Shown: positions 23,662-35,724, counted from the first letter of the stretch. The stretch: 64,000 nucleotides of DNA from Gari tellinella (GCA_922989275.2 OV277861.1:17074540-17138539); one strand, 5' to 3'. A program made the numbers and translations. Notes: generated from the sequence alone by a model not told the origin.

Positions 23662-24299
23662 TTGTTATGGTATGGCTGTGTGTGTGTTCTGCTTTAGAGA
23701 TGGGTGTATTGTTTGTGTTGCGTTTCCTGCTTGAGTCTTCTTTCGTATTTATTTGTTGTTATGGCTTGAAAGTAGAACGTATAAATAAAGAAATGGTCGT
23801 TTTGATTATTTTTACTATGTAAAATCGCTTGGATTCAATGCGAACCGTTTGTATTTCTGAGTTGGGATCTAAAGTGGGACAAGTTCTATCTTAAAAGGAG
23901 TGTACAAATAAATGTCAAAGCCAAGCTGAAATAACGCGACCTTTAAACAGCTGTTTGTTGCTATTGGATATGGAATGTGTATTACGTGAAAAAAGTATGT
24001 CTTTATAATTCCTTTAATTTACTCGTTTTAAGCTCGTTTCCGACTGGGAACAGACCAACCTCGGGTATAGAATCCCCCGTCTTTACCAAAAGCCGTGCTT
24101 GATTCTATTAATCTGTCCAGACAGACAAGCCGAACTATCTTATGATTGGTTGTTATTGCCGTTGTTATGACGTCGTCATGACGTCGTCACGCATGTATTA
24201 GCGCATTAAAATACAACTCGCCACTGTATAGCAAGTTAAACGCATTTTTAGGGTTGACGAGGTGAGAAAATAAATCTAACACCACAGTTTGGTGTCAGA

Positions 24300-24400
24300 T
24301 GAGTATCCCACCCTCGTTTGAAGATATTTTTGGAACACTCGGCAAAGTCTTGTGTTCCAAAAATATATTCAAAACTCGGGTGGGATTAATAGAATCAAGC
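24300..24400. repeat. Central palindrome of IR-1
   Basis: ATCCCACCCTCGTTTGAAGA is followed by TTTTTGGAACAC, a short loop, and the reverse complement GTGTTCCAAAAATAT to CGGGTGGGAT. The same palindrome recurs at 56447-56522. A short ORF here merely reads through it. Confidence 0.8.
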
Positions 24401-25411
24401 ACAGCTTTAGGTAAAGACGGGGCATTCTATACCCGAGGTTGGTCTGTTCCCAGTCGGAAGCGAGCTTTAGCGAGTTTCCGACAGGAACAGACCAACCGAG
24501 GGTATAGAATTCCCCGTCTTTACCAAAAGCCGTGCTTGATTATTTTTCTCGCTTAAAATTCCCCTTAAAAACGAGTAAATTAAAGGTATTATAAAAACCT
24601 ACTTTTTTCACGCATCACACATTCCAATAGCAACAAACAGCTGTTAAAAGGTCGCACTGTTTCAGCTTGGCTTTTACATTTATTTGTACACACGTTTTAT
24701 GAAAGAAAATGTCCCACTTTAGATCCCAACTCAGAAATACAAACGGTTTGCATTGAATCCAAGCGATTTTACATACTAAAAGTAATCAAAACGACCATAT
24801 TTATTTATTTATACGTTCTACTTTCAAGCAATAACAACAACCGACGTCAATGACGTCACGTAAGAACGTGACCTTACGCGTAAACTCGATCATGTGAAAC
24901 AATCAACAACATCCACATTTATCACTGTTTTAACATCGTGATCATTGAATTGTCGAAAGCCACAGACAAGTGTAGAGTCTACTGTAAAAGTCTCAATGTA
25001 ATTTTCTCTGTGAACGTAGCTTGTGGTCCATTTTAAGTTTTAGAGATTTCTGTGAGAGTTATCGCCCTTTCCCTTGCTTTATCAAAGCCAATTGGGCGGA
25101 AGGATACAGTGCCAGACAACGTTTGCTGTACGGCTACTTATAGTAACAAAATGTAGTCTAACACCCCTGAAAAGCGAGAAATTCTTATCTGACACTCACG
25201 GTGGTGTTAGATTCACTATTTCTATAGCGAACAACGATGACAAATATCTTTATCTCCAACATGTGTGAGATCAATTTGATGACGTCAATATTACGTCACT
25301 ATTTATAACGGCGTTTTGACGTCGCCGGGGTTCCAAAAAATGCCTATAGCTTTGAAAAATACATTAAATCGTTGGTTATGTGAGAAAAAGAATATGTCAC
25401 TCGTAGATGTT

Positions 25412-25524
25412 TATTAAGACAAGTTGATCTCAAACTCGTCTAGAATAGAAAAGTTATTAAGCTCGCCAAGGCTCGCTTAATAACATTTCGATTTTAGACT
25501 TGTTTGAGATCAGCCTGTCTTAAA
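25412..25524. repeat. Long hairpin beside IR-1
   Basis: The stem TAAGACAAGTTGATCTCAAA pairs with its complement at the right end. The apex is AAGCTCGCCAAGGCTCGCTT. The CGCCAAGGCTCGC-type apex recurs in the elements at 15310, 17160, 20010 and 36335. Confidence 0.75.
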
Positions 25525-25529
25525 CATCG

Positions 25530-26140
25530 ACTCTTGACAGATCCTATAGTTCACATCCTCTACTGAAGAGACGATTATAATAAGTAATACTACGTAGAGT
25601 TTAATGCAGATATAATGAATTACGTTTTTGAAATAATCCCCTTATTTGGAGCTCGGAATTTAAATAAAGTGATAGAGATCAATAATTTAAATATTATTTG
25701 TCTTTATTCTGTAAGAATTGAACAAACTAAAAAGGTTGTTTCAATGCTCTGGATGATTCTGCACTAGTCCATCAGTCAGTGAGACGAAGGAATTGAGACA
25801 CTTCCGAAAATTACACAGGTAAATTCAAAATTTTATGGAAAACAAAATAGAATTCACAAACCAAGTTTCATTATCATAATTCATTTTCTTTGTTATCGTT
25901 TAATTGTTAACAACAACCAGTTATATATTTATAGTTCTTACACACCTTGTGCACACGCCTATATACAGAAAAGGAACCTTTCTATGTTTGAATCCTCTAT
26001 AAAACACGCACACGTTTTGTGACGTAATTCATAATAATAATAATTCGATAATTCATGCCCCAATAAATGAAGAACCGTTGCAACGGTGCTCATTTCATTA
26101 ACTTGAAGTGTTAGAACCAAAATAATAGTCATTATTTTTA
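25530..26140. other. Non-coding stretch
   Basis: AT-rich, no gene or clear repeat. Confidence 0.4.
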
Positions 26141-26149
26141 GTTGCCTAG

Positions 26150-26593
26150 CTACCAGTCTTTTTGTTATTTATTGTTATAGCTTAATGTACGCTCTGATGC
26201 CGTGTTCGACTGATTGGGGTAGTTGATTGTGTAAGCGGTGTTTACTGCATACACATGAGTTATCTAATTACACCCCTTTAACCACAATATACATCAACTG
26301 TGTATTCTATAGATATAACAACTCCCGTTTGTAATGTATGTAAATAGAATATATGAGGGGGACCCCACAACAGGAAACCTACTTTATAGCTATAATTGGG
26401 CAAACGCAAATTCCCCTAGTAGTCGGTTCGAAGTGTTAGGGCATCCGGTGTAAATTAAATAGCTGGTGGAGAAACAATTATTTTCAGTTGAGTAGCTACA
26501 AGTCTGATGTTATGCATTGGGTGTCTTAGCTAGGTGCTGTTGTCGTATCCAACTGATTGGGATGGTCGATTGTGTAAGCCTGGGTTACTGCAT
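26150..26593 (+). repeat. Diverged direct repeat, about 340-bp period
   Basis: TAGCTACCAGTCT to TGTTTACTGCATA (26150-26253) recurs at 26492-26593 with drift; shared AACTGATTGGG and GATTGTGTAAGC. Confidence 0.6.
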
Positions 26594-26634
26594 AAACAAA
26601 ACATTACAAAATGATAGATTTATATTAGTATATT

Positions 26635-26755
26635 ATCGTGCAATAGAACACGTGTAGTCGTTGAGAAGCAGGTTATTAAATCACGCGGCCTCATGATTTA
26701 ATTCTACGCTTATAAACTCCTACCCGTGTTCTATTACATGATAACATGAATTTAA
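26635..26755. repeat. Imperfect long hairpin
   Basis: CGTGCAATAGAACACGTGTAG pairs with CCCGTGTTCTATTACATG, and ATTAAATCACGCGG with CATGATTTAAT near the centre. Confidence 0.6.
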
Positions 26756-26759
26756 TGCT

Positions 26760-27358
26760 TTAAGCAACCATCTGATAGCATATACAAACTTTTACTTATG
26801 ATGCATATTTATGACTGCATCAAGTAGATTGAGTGTATTCAGTGGAGGAATGGATTAAATGCATATATTGGCGTATGTATAGGGTAATGTGTTTAGGGTA
26901 CATGCAAAACAAATTGATTCTCTAAGGCTTTCTATTTTAACACATTATTTAATAGGATCAATATAGGATATTTTTATATTACTACTATATATGATAAAGA
27001 TTCAATGCTCGGATCTTTCTTCAACAAAACATGCAGGGTTGTTCGATGAACTCTTATCACGATACGTACGTCTGATCTGGATCCAATCTGTTTGCCAGTT
27101 TGACAAATATAAAAGCTAAGTTTGATATAGTTTCAAAAACGATAAAATTAATATGAGCAGACGACAATTCAGCATGATAAGGGTTAAGTGAGTTTTAACT
27201 ATCGAGGTTCTATTGTATAACCGTATCATGCAATTCGTAAAAGTTCGAGTTTTATCAATCAAACAGAGCGCGAATATCACTCTGGCGCCTTGATATTTCG
27301 TCATGATAGACATTTTATCAGAAGGCCAAGTAAACTTCACCCTCGTAAATTTAAAACT
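26760..27358. other. Non-coding stretch with a decayed M2 core
   Basis: At about 27045-27185 an M2-like remnant (CGTCTGATCTGGATCCAATC ... GATAAGGGTTAA) is recognisable. Otherwise empty. Confidence 0.4.
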
Positions 27359-27571
27359 TTAACTATTCACTGCCAAAGGCGCCAATATGCTTCTTTGCAA
27401 ACAGTTTAGATCCTCATCAGACGCCGCGTAACGCGGCGTCTGATCAGGGTTCAAACTATTTGACATTTATATATTAACATTTCTTCTGTCGAAACAGCCC
27501 TAAAGATGACTTTAAAAATATTGCAGACGACACTACTAGTTCAGACGATATTTTGGCGGTAAGAGGGTTAA
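27359..27571. mobile_element. M2 element
   Basis: TTAA-bounded, hairpin CAGACGCCGCGTAACGCGGC, 3' part GCAGACGACACTACTAGTTC. Confidence 0.8.
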
Positions 27572-27856
27572 AACAGACGATAAAACTTGACAGGGAAAGA
27601 GTTTAAACACATCATTTTCACCAACAATTTCTTCCATTAAACATAGAATGTAATCAAGAGCACATTTTGCTATTTATTCGAGATACAAACTAATTAGGAT
27701 GTGATATGATTCTAACGAGCAAACTGATATAGTCACAGGATATAAAGTATTTTCACAACGCTCTTCGGGAATGCTTTTTGTCTAATCTGGTTACATCATT
27801 AATGAATTTACATTACTGTATTAATAATAGTGGAGCCATTCGGAACGGCTTGGCGT

Positions 27857-28104
27857 TTAACCCTTTCGGCGCCAAATTAATCGTACGGTTTGTACTCTTT
27901 TACAGTTTTATTGTCGTCTGCTTCAATATTGTTTTTATAAAAGATCGTTTCAAAGTAAAGTTCAATGTAGTATGACTTGATAAATATCAAAACGAGTGTC
28001 AAACAGTTTGGATCCTGATCAGACGCCGCGTTACGCGGCGTCTGATCAGAATCCAAACTGCTTGCAAAATCGACTTTATGCGACTTCGGCGCCGAAAGTG
28101 TTAA
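27857..28104. mobile_element. M2 element, reverse orientation
   Basis: TTAACCCTTTCGGCGCC and GGCGCCGAAAGTGTTAA ends; strong hairpin around GACGCCGCGTTACGCGGCGT; CGTCTGCTTCAATATTG. Confidence 0.85.
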
Positions 28105-28473
28105 TCTGAATCACTGTTGCATTTAGTGGCAATGAATCTTGAAATCAATCATTCTTTGAGCGCCGTACAACAAAGCGGGATGAATCGGGTCAGGTCAACG
28201 GTCGGGTCATGCCAATAGCTTTCAGCATTTATCATACTAGACAGTTTATGTCTGCAGACTTGGTCGTCTACGGCATTCCATTCGAAGGTATATTTGCAAT
28301 TTCTATTCAACGTTATCGATGAAATATCAATCAGTTCGGTCCAGAGGATTAGCAAGTAACTCGCCGCGTCTCATCTGAACCCAAATTATTAGTAAACATT
28401 TTTCAAAGGTCTGCCAATAATATGATGAAGAAATAAAATGGCTTTGTTACGACAAATTATCATGTCTCATTGT
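28105..28473. other. Non-coding stretch
   Basis: Nothing recognised. Confidence 0.4.
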
Positions 28474-29357
28474 CACACTGGTATGGCAAAACGAACGGGC
28501 TCCCGCTTAACGCTTCAGTTCCCGTTAATCTAACGTATCGGTTCTCGTTAAAAATGGCGTCAGTTGTCAAATCGACACATGTGAGTATACAAATATGATG
28601 TTTGTCCTTGGATATTGCTTGAAATGTAGACCAAGACTACTCTTACGGAGTGTCTCACACACTGATGCATGCATACGTACAATTTATTTATAGGATAAAT
28701 GCTTGAGGTTGATGTTTAACTTGAAAAAGTTTCTACCGTTACGGCGATTTCTGAAGAAACTGATGCTCATTGACCTTAAATTGTTCTGAATAGGCAACAA
28801 ATTCAGATCTTTTCGACACCAAATATGTCCGTCGAGTTGTCTGGATATAATCGTCAACTGCATATAAGAAATAATCCGTTTAGCTATTAAACAAATAAAG
28901 ATTTTGATTGGTTTTTTTTACAAAGAACCACGCTTCAGATGTGTGTACAACGAACATACTGCAGATCAAATTCATTGTAGAGGTTTTTTTATCTAAAACT
29001 CTAGACCAATTTGAAATTAATATTTGCATCTGAAGTAGAATACCGTCTCCATTGCTATCGCCGGTAATGTTTTGTAAGTTTACTCTGTTATTTTAAAATA
29101 TAAATCCCATACTGAGACCGTTTGAATAACTCAGAGTGGGCAGCCAGGGCACCCACAATTTTGGAATCCATATTGTCAACATTATGAATGAAATTAATTT
29201 TCAAGCACAGGGGATTATATCTCGTTGCAAGTATAGATAAGGAAACGAAAGCGGATCTTCCACATGTGCCTGTTATAACATCCCTTAAAATGTATCTTTG
29301 ACCAGACCAAGAACACGGAAATATAAATCTTCATTGGCCTTGAAAATTCATTGCATA

Positions 29358-30345
29358 CCCTCATACTACCGACTCCTAACACTACATATCCCTAACTCTA
29401 CCACTCCCTACCCCTAATACTACCACTACTTACTCCTAACACTACTCTACCTATCCTAATAAACACTACTCTACCTATCCTAATACTACCTACTCCTAAC
29501 ACTACTCTACCTATCCTAATACTACATACTCCTAACACTACCTACCCCTAACACTACCACCTCCTAACATTACCACTACCACTACCTAATCCTAACACTA
29601 CTCTACCTACCCTCTCCTAACACTACCACTACCTATTCCTAACACTACTCCTAATACTACCACTACCTACTCTACTTCTAATTCTACCACTACCTACTCC
29701 TAACACTACTCCTAATACTACCACTACCTGATCCTAATACTACCTACCCCTAATACTACCGCTACATTACTCCTAACACTACCACTCTATACCCCTAACA
29801 CTACCACCCACTACCGACTGCTAACACTACCTACCCCTAACACTACCACTACGTACTCTACTTACCCCTAATACTACCTACTAACACTACTCTACCTACC
29901 CCTAATACTATCATCACCTATTCCTGACAACCAGTACCTACTCCTAACACTACCACTGCCTACTCCTGACACTATTCTACTCTACCTATGCCTAATACTA
30001 CCACTACTCTACACTTAACACTACTCTAACTACTCCTAACACTACCTACTCCTAACACTACTCTACCTACCCATAATACTAGGACTACCTATTCCTAATA
30101 CTACCACTACCTACTCCTAACACTACCACTACCTACCCCATATACTACAAGTACCTATTCCTAACACTACCATTACCTACTCCTTACACTACTCTACCTA
30201 TCCCTAATGCAACCACTATCTACTCGTAACACTACCACTACCTACTCTGTCTACCACTTATCTTAACACTCTACTATATATTATGCACTTTATCTACTTT
30301 TAACACTAAAGCTAGATAACTTCTACTATAACTACTACTACTATT
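29358..30345 (+). repeat. Degenerate G-poor minisatellite (CTAACACTACC / CTACTCC units)
   Basis: About 1 kb of irregular repeats of the type CTACTCCTAACACTACCACT, with units of 12-24 bp in variable order. Guanine is nearly absent from this strand through most of it. There is no ORF of interest. It resembles telomere-like CCTAA strings only superficially. Confidence 0.9.
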
Positions 30346-30778
30346 ACCCCTGTGGGACAGGAGTAGTGCACAGACAAGGCAAAAAGACACCGATGTAAAC
30401 AAATACAAAGGCGTCGTTGACTCCCGAATGGGTGTCAGTTCAAAGAAGGCATTGTTGGACAGGTCTCTGCAGAGTGAGTGAAAAAGTTATGAGACAAAAA
30501 TGGCCTTCAAACTCATTTTGGTTCATTCAAGCGGACAATTGCTTTCATGTGTGTCCTTTAAAAATAACAATCCTATTTAAATATTTATTCGTTTTTATTC
30601 TCACCTCTTTAAAGAAGTTAATATTAATAAAAGTCTAACTTTGCTTTCCCAAATGTATGCAATCCAAACGATATGTCCCTGATTTGCATATGAACAAGGT
30701 ATTATACCCCCGGGCAGCCAACAACAGTTAAGACTGCCAAAGAGTTATCTTTCGTGTGTCTATTGATGTGGTTGTTTA

Positions 30779-30897
30779 ATCCCTTCACTGCCTTACCCCG
30801 AGTACGATAGATCTAGTTATTTGTATACAGTGTGGTTCCTGACCAGACGCCGCGTTACTCGGTATTTGATCAGGTTCCAAACTATTTGCAACTAAGA
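30779..30897. mobile_element. Partial M2 element
   Basis: TCCCTTCACTGCCTTACCCC and ACCAGACGCCGCGTTACTCG; the 3' half is lost. Confidence 0.55.
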
Positions 30898-31213
30898 TTA
30901 AAATATAGCGTAAGAAAAAACATATTTCTACATTTTGTTACATTTCGTTTGCGGTCTGCGCTCATCTCAATAATTCAGGCCCAAATACCTAAAACAAAAA
31001 CTACATTTGATAAATGAAACCAGACTTCGAGTATCGCTGCTTCTAATAATGGTCTACTGTTTGTCAATGTCCTGCTATGTTTAAAATATACTACATGCAT
31101 GTGCAAGACCCAGTGGTCTACCCAGAATTCCAAGAAGATTGGTTCATGTTTTGGTAACTAATATGATCCACAAGGTAACTTATAACCCGCAAAGGTACTT
31201 AGTGTTGAAAGAG

Positions 31214-31430
31214 TTAACCCCTTCACTGCCTTACCCCGAGTGCGATGGTTATTTGCAAACAGTTTGAATCCTGATCAGGCGCCGCGTAACGCGGCGTCTG
31301 ATCAGGATCCAAACTGTTTGACACTCATTTCAATATTTCTTAAATCAAAATACCTAAAAATTAAATTTCAGAAATAAAAGCAGACGGAAATTGTTTAAAA
31401 TTGATGACGTCACGGCAGTGAAGGGATTAA
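31214..31430. mobile_element. M2 element (GCCTTACCCCGAG subtype)
   Basis: TTAA-bounded, near-perfect hairpin, ends ACCCCTTCACTGCC and GGCAGTGAAGGGATTAA. Confidence 0.85.
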
Positions 31431-31585
31431 ATGGGTTTATGGTGCCGATGGTTACAATTTAACAGAACACGGACTTGTTTACCCCTTGGCAATGTAAAAT
31501 TGGGCGTCGGTTAAGTTCAAATTAGCTTCAGTGAAAATATTTAAGTTTTAACTCTTTTCCTACCGTAATATCGTCTGCTTTTAAA

Positions 31586-31870
31586 TTGACGTATGCAGAC
31601 ACGTCCCTAACGTCTGTTAACAATTTGGATCCCAAAAATGTGGATGACCTGAGGATATCCAAAACGTTCTCAGTAAAAGATCTATATTTTAAACCGGCGA
31701 TAGCAGTTGATAAGATATTTTATTTCAGATGCAAAGGTTTATTGCAAATTGGTCTAGAGTTTTTGAGAAAAACCATCAACAATGATTTTGATCGGAAGCG
31801 TGTTCGTTGTACACACAACTGGAACGTGCTGCGTTGTAATAAAAAAACAACCAAAATCTTATTTGTTTGA
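31586..31870 (+). other. ORF of 94 codons, no recognised similarity
   Basis: The frame overlaps the right arm of IR-2, whose left-arm counterpart has no matching frame, so protein function is unlikely. Confidence 0.15.
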
Positions 31871-32576
31871 TAGCTAAACAGATTATTTTTTTAAATGCAG
31901 TTGACGATTATACCCAGACTACTCGACAGACATATAGGTGTCGATAAGAGCTGAATTTGTTGCCTATTCAGAACAATTTATGGTCAATGAGCATCAGTTT
32001 CTTCAAGTTAAACATCAACCATAAGCATTTATCCTATAAATAAGTTTTACACATGCTTGCACCAGTGTGTGAGACACTCCGTTATAGTAATCTTGGTCTA
32101 CATTTCAAGCTATATCCAAGGACAAACATCATATTTGTATACTCACATGTGTCGATTTGACAACTGACGCCATTTATTAACGGGAGCCGATAAGTTAGAT
32201 TAACGGGAACTGAAGCGTTAAGCGGGAGCCCGCTCGTTTTGCCATACCAGTGTGTTGTATGTGGCGTCTGTGACAAGAGTTATAAAGTCAAAATCAACAC
32301 ATTTGATACAGTGCTCTCTCTCTACAACGACACCCAAAGGGAGACAAAATAGAGGGCATTGTTCGGTGTTTAAGTGTAGGTTTGATCGGTACATTTTCTC
32401 TCATCCGGTCTCTGTCAATTACGAATTTAAGGTATAGAAGATAAAATGACAATACGAGATTTCTTTCTTTGAGATAGTTCTTGACAGTCCATCTTACCCT
32501 TAATCAGATACATATAATTAACATCTCTGTTTTAAAATCGATTAAGTCTTTCATGATCAAATTTAGCTGGAGATTT

Positions 32577-32764
32577 TTACCCATTCACCGTTTCCTTCTC
32601 GTCTGTTTTAATATTGCTGTCTGCAATCTCGTTTCAAAGCTAGATTTAAGGCAGTATGACTGAAGAAATTTCAAAAAGAATGTCCAGCAGTAACACGGCG
32701 TCTGGTAAGGATCCAAACGGTTTGCATATGCGCTTTAAGGCGTCATTGAGAGTGAAAGGGTTAA
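32577..32764. mobile_element. Decayed M2 element, reverse orientation
   Basis: TTACCCATTCACCGTTTCC, CGTCTGTTTTAATATTGC, half hairpin AACACGGCGTCTGG, end GAGTGAAAGGGTTAA. Confidence 0.6.
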
Positions 32765-32853
32765 TTACGAGTTATTTGCTTTAGCAGGGCTTCCATAAGT
32801 TGATAATAAAAATCACAATTTTCAATTTTAGACGCAATTTTACTAATCGTACT

Positions 32854-33095
32854 TTTACCCCATAGTCTATTTCTAGTTTTGAGGACACGTGACTGTTTAG
32901 AACAGGTTGAAAGTAAAGCAGAATGCGCCTTAAGGCGCATTCTGCTTTACTTTCAGCCTGTTTTAAGCTACGATCTGCTAGGATAAAAATCCGAATACTT
33001 AGGAAAAATCCGGAGAAATGGCAGCCCTGCTTTAGCTACTTTTAAACATGTGTATTTGAAGCAAACAAACACATTTTCAGCAAAATAAGGGTTAA
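32854..33095. mobile_element. M1 element (variant right arm)
   Basis: Perfect hairpin AGAATGCGCCTTAAGGCGCA. The right part has TCCGGAGAAATGGCAGCCCT, shared in reverse with 48541-48585. Confidence 0.78.
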
Positions 33096-34200
33096 AATTA
33101 CGTATTTTGACCAAACTTGTCTACCAAATATAACCTTGAAACACGAATTTTCTACGTCGAATTTATCTGCAAACAAGCCTTGGATTTCTTGAAGAGAATC
33201 CGCAGACAAATTCCAATTTCACGACCTCGTTATACCAACAAGACAACATATTTTGTCAAACAGTGCAAAGTAACTACCTTATATAACATGTTTTGTCCTC
33301 GTTATCTTCAACTGATGCTAGACATTTGTTTTTATTACGAGCGTATTGCGCTTTGTGGTTAAATTAGGATTGGTTTGAACAGGAGTTATATAGTTTAATG
33401 TTTGGAAAAAACACAATCCTGTGCAAAAGCAAGCTATTGACATGATAAATCTACTAGCGTTAAGAAAGAAAGAAATTCATTTGAACATAATTATAATGGT
33501 GCGAATGTATTTTGTTTTATGGCACAAGATTCTATTGTCCGATTTTTCTGACCTGTCTGAGTTATATTTAGAACAGAAGAGTCAATAATTGTAAATAGGT
33601 ACATGTAAGCAAGGTAACATCGAATATGTAATCGTACACTTTCCTACTTGAGATGAGTATGATCCTCGTGCAGCACGAGACCGCTGCGCTAACTTTACTG
33701 ATATTTTATTCTTTCCCAATAAAAGCATTTATATACTAAAACTATTATTTCCGCAAACAGGTTGGAGTAACCCGGCGTCTGATCAGGCTCGAACCTGTTT
33801 GCTACTCAGATTAAAAATATAGTTAAAGTTTCTAATAGTAACTTTCCACAGTTTAGTGCATTGCGTTTGCGTTTAAACGGGAAATAATAATGTATCCTCT
33901 TCTGTACATTACGCACAAAAATTACAGCTATCCGTATCTCTAACTGGATGTAGAGACAAACTCATCCCTTTTAAAGTTTTAGAATGTTCCAATTTAAGAT
34001 TTAACTTGGACAGGTCAGATGAAAACACTCATACTTGTATTGATTTAGGCACAGTGTACTGGTCCTGCATATTCGACGAAATCTATTTGTTGACATCCAA
34101 ACAACGTTTTGTAGTTCATGTTTAGCCAACATTAATTTAATGTTTATGCCAATTATACTTACATTATGTGTGAGGTGGTGTATGAGGTGAGCGGTTAGAA
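33096..34200. other. Non-coding stretch with one hairpin remnant
   Basis: At about 33752-33812 GCAAACAGGTTGGAGT and GGCGTCTGATCAGGCTCGAA are a decayed M2 core. The frame at 33117-33362 has no similarity. Confidence 0.35.
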
Positions 34201-34241
34201 GTATGTGTACGTGCATGAGTGTGTGTATGTATGCATGTGTA

Positions 34242-34265
34242 TGTCTGTCTGTCTGTCTGTCTGTC
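34242..34265 (+). repeat. (TGTC)n microsatellite
   Basis: About six units of TGTC following GTATG repeats. Confidence 0.9.
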
Positions 34266-34425
34266 AGGTGTTACAGAGTGCAGACTAGAAAAAAACGTTA
34301 GTTAACTTCGTTCATTTATATCATTACACAAAAACAATATGCTTCAATGCTTTTATATCTTAAAAATAGATCGTTACTGGAACAGCTGAGGATACATCAA
34401 TATAAGCGTCACACAGTTTAGATCA

Positions 34426-34652
34426 CGGTCCGTCTAAAGAACCAAAGTCTCCCAAATCCTCTCCAAACCTCCCCAAACATCTCCAAATCATTTAAAAAAT
34501 AATCCCAACTACATCAATTCCTGAATATCTAATCACATAAAGCTTATAAATAGCGAATTTCAGTTAAATAATGAAAATATGTTTAATTAGTTTTTAAAAG
34601 TAGTTGTGGGTTTGGAAAGGATTTGAGAGGTTTTGGGTATTTAGACGGACCG
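34426..34652. mobile_element. 227-bp TIR element with 5-bp target duplication GATCA
   Basis: Ends CGGTCCGTCTAAAGAACC and GGTATTTAGACGGACCG are imperfect inverted repeats about 43 bp long. GATCA precedes (34421-34425) and follows (34653-34657). No ORF. Confidence 0.85.
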
Positions 34653-34659
34653 GATCATG

Positions 34660-35175
34660 GTTAGACTTTTACTTAGTCTGGTGCTAGTGGGGTCGATATT
34701 GACAGCGGAAGGGATTAATTGGTACTACATCTCCCCGTTTCCAAACACAAACGTCTGTTTCAAAGCTTTGTGTTTTATGTAAAGTATCGACTTTACATGA
34801 GTCTACCCAATGTAAGTAAGCCAATGAATCCAATGTTTCAGCATCAATGCGGGTGAAAACTTACTTGATGTTGGATCTATCTGATTTTCCTTTAGACTAT
34901 ATGGAAGTGTCTATGATGTCTTTCATGATCCTTTATTATGATCCTTTATTATGTTCTTATTACAACACATTGCTGCTCATAAATTGTAAGACTACTCAGG
35001 ATGTCCAATATGAAACACATTTGTCACAAATTCTTAAATACTCTAAGATTAAACATAGATTTGTGACGTAGTCACGTATTGTCAGGGTTGGATCTGGATC
35101 AACACCCTAAATGTTCATTGATACGCAGATTAAGGATGGTCAGTTACACTCACACTGCTATACCAGAAAGCAACA
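34660..35175. other. Non-coding stretch
   Basis: A 74-codon frame (34847-35071) shows no similarity I recognise. Confidence 0.35.
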
Positions 35176-35178
35176 TAT

Positions 35179-35394
35179 GAACCCTTTACCCCATAGCCCG
35201 TTTCTAGTTTGGAAAATAGGTGACTACTTAAAGCAGGTTAAAAGTAAAGCAGGCGCATTTTGCTTTACTTTCAATCTGATTTAAGCTTCCACCTGCTAGA
35301 ATAAAGAAATAATTTTAATCAATTTTAACTATTTTCTTCAGCGGAGGAATACATTGAATGTGCTAAAAGGCACTTTTATGGGGGAAAGGGTTAA
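35179..35394. mobile_element. M1 element with shortened hairpin apex
   Basis: AACCCTTTACCCCATAGCCC to GGGGGAAAGGGTTAA. The left stem has lost the AGAATGC part (AAAGCAGGCGCATTTTGC). Confidence 0.78.
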
Positions 35395-35506
35395 ACCTGT
35401 AAATACATGCACGTTTCCGGTATTGGTCAAGGAAGTGTGTTCAAAATAAAAGCTATTAAAAGCAAGGATTATTTACCTGCATTAGATGGTTAGACGAAGG
35501 AGTCAG

Positions 35507-35723
35507 TTAACCCATTCACTGCCGTGACGTCATTAATTTTAAACAATTGTCGTCTGCTTTTATTTCTTAAATTTTATTTTTTGCTATTTTGACTGAAGCA
35601 ATATTGAAATGAGTGTCAAACAGTTTGGATCCTGTTCAGACGCCGCGTAACGCGGCGTCTGGTCAGGATACAAACTGTTTGCAATAAAATGTTGTGTTCG
35701 GGGTAAGGCAGTGAAGGGGTTAA
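35507..35723. mobile_element. M2 element (reverse of 31214 subtype)
   Basis: TTAACCCATTCACTGCCGTG to AAGGCAGTGAAGGGGTTAA; hairpin CAGACGCCGCGTAACGCGGC. Confidence 0.85.
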
Positions 35724-35724
35724 G

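Larger units (their letters stand above)
21992..23752 (+). mobile_element. Truncated retroelement with flanking direct repeats, inserted into IR-1
   Basis: Direct repeats at about 21992-22416 and 23337-23752 (both starting TACATGTATTTACTTACTG and ending TTCTTTCGTATTTATT) flank the reverse transcriptase fragment. The intact opposite arm of IR-1 (around 24840) shows the uninterrupted site GTCGGTTGTTGTTATTG, so the insertion boundaries can be read directly. The second repeat lacks part of the (TG)n tract. Confidence 0.75.
21600..25230. repeat. Large inverted repeat (IR-1), left arm split by the retroelement
   Basis: The left arm (about 21656-21991 and 23753-24113) is inverted in the right arm (about 24365-25190). 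Markers are ACGTGACGTCATTGACGTCG, GTAGACTCTACACTTGTCTG and CAGCAAACCTTGTCTGGCAC with their complements. The centre holds a smaller palindrome (24300-24400) around GATATTTTTGGAACAC. The ends share sequence with the foldback at 56400-56790. There are no coding features besides the inserted reverse transcriptase. Confidence 0.82.
28474..32254. repeat. Inverted repeat IR-2 with ~550-bp arms enclosing a G-poor array
   Basis: The left arm (about 28474-29033) and right arm (about 31725-32254) match in inverted order. Markers are CACACTGGTATGGCAAAACG, GATGTTTGTCCTTGGATAT, ATCAGTTTCTTC and TTGTTGCCTATTCAGAACAA on one or the other strand. TTGT borders both outer ends, a possible 4-bp target duplication. 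The spacer holds the array at 29358-30345 and two M2 elements. Several ORFs here are mirror shadows. Confidence 0.8.

Noticed and set aside
24299..24556. Similar 82-85 residue ORFs at 24299 and 56279-56527
   Set aside because: The shared peptide is a translation of a perfect DNA palindrome in two copies of a foldback, not a conserved gene.
29358..30345. Interstitial telomere repeat
   Set aside because: Units are not (CCCTAA)n; CTAACACTACC order is irregular and differs from animal telomere repeats.
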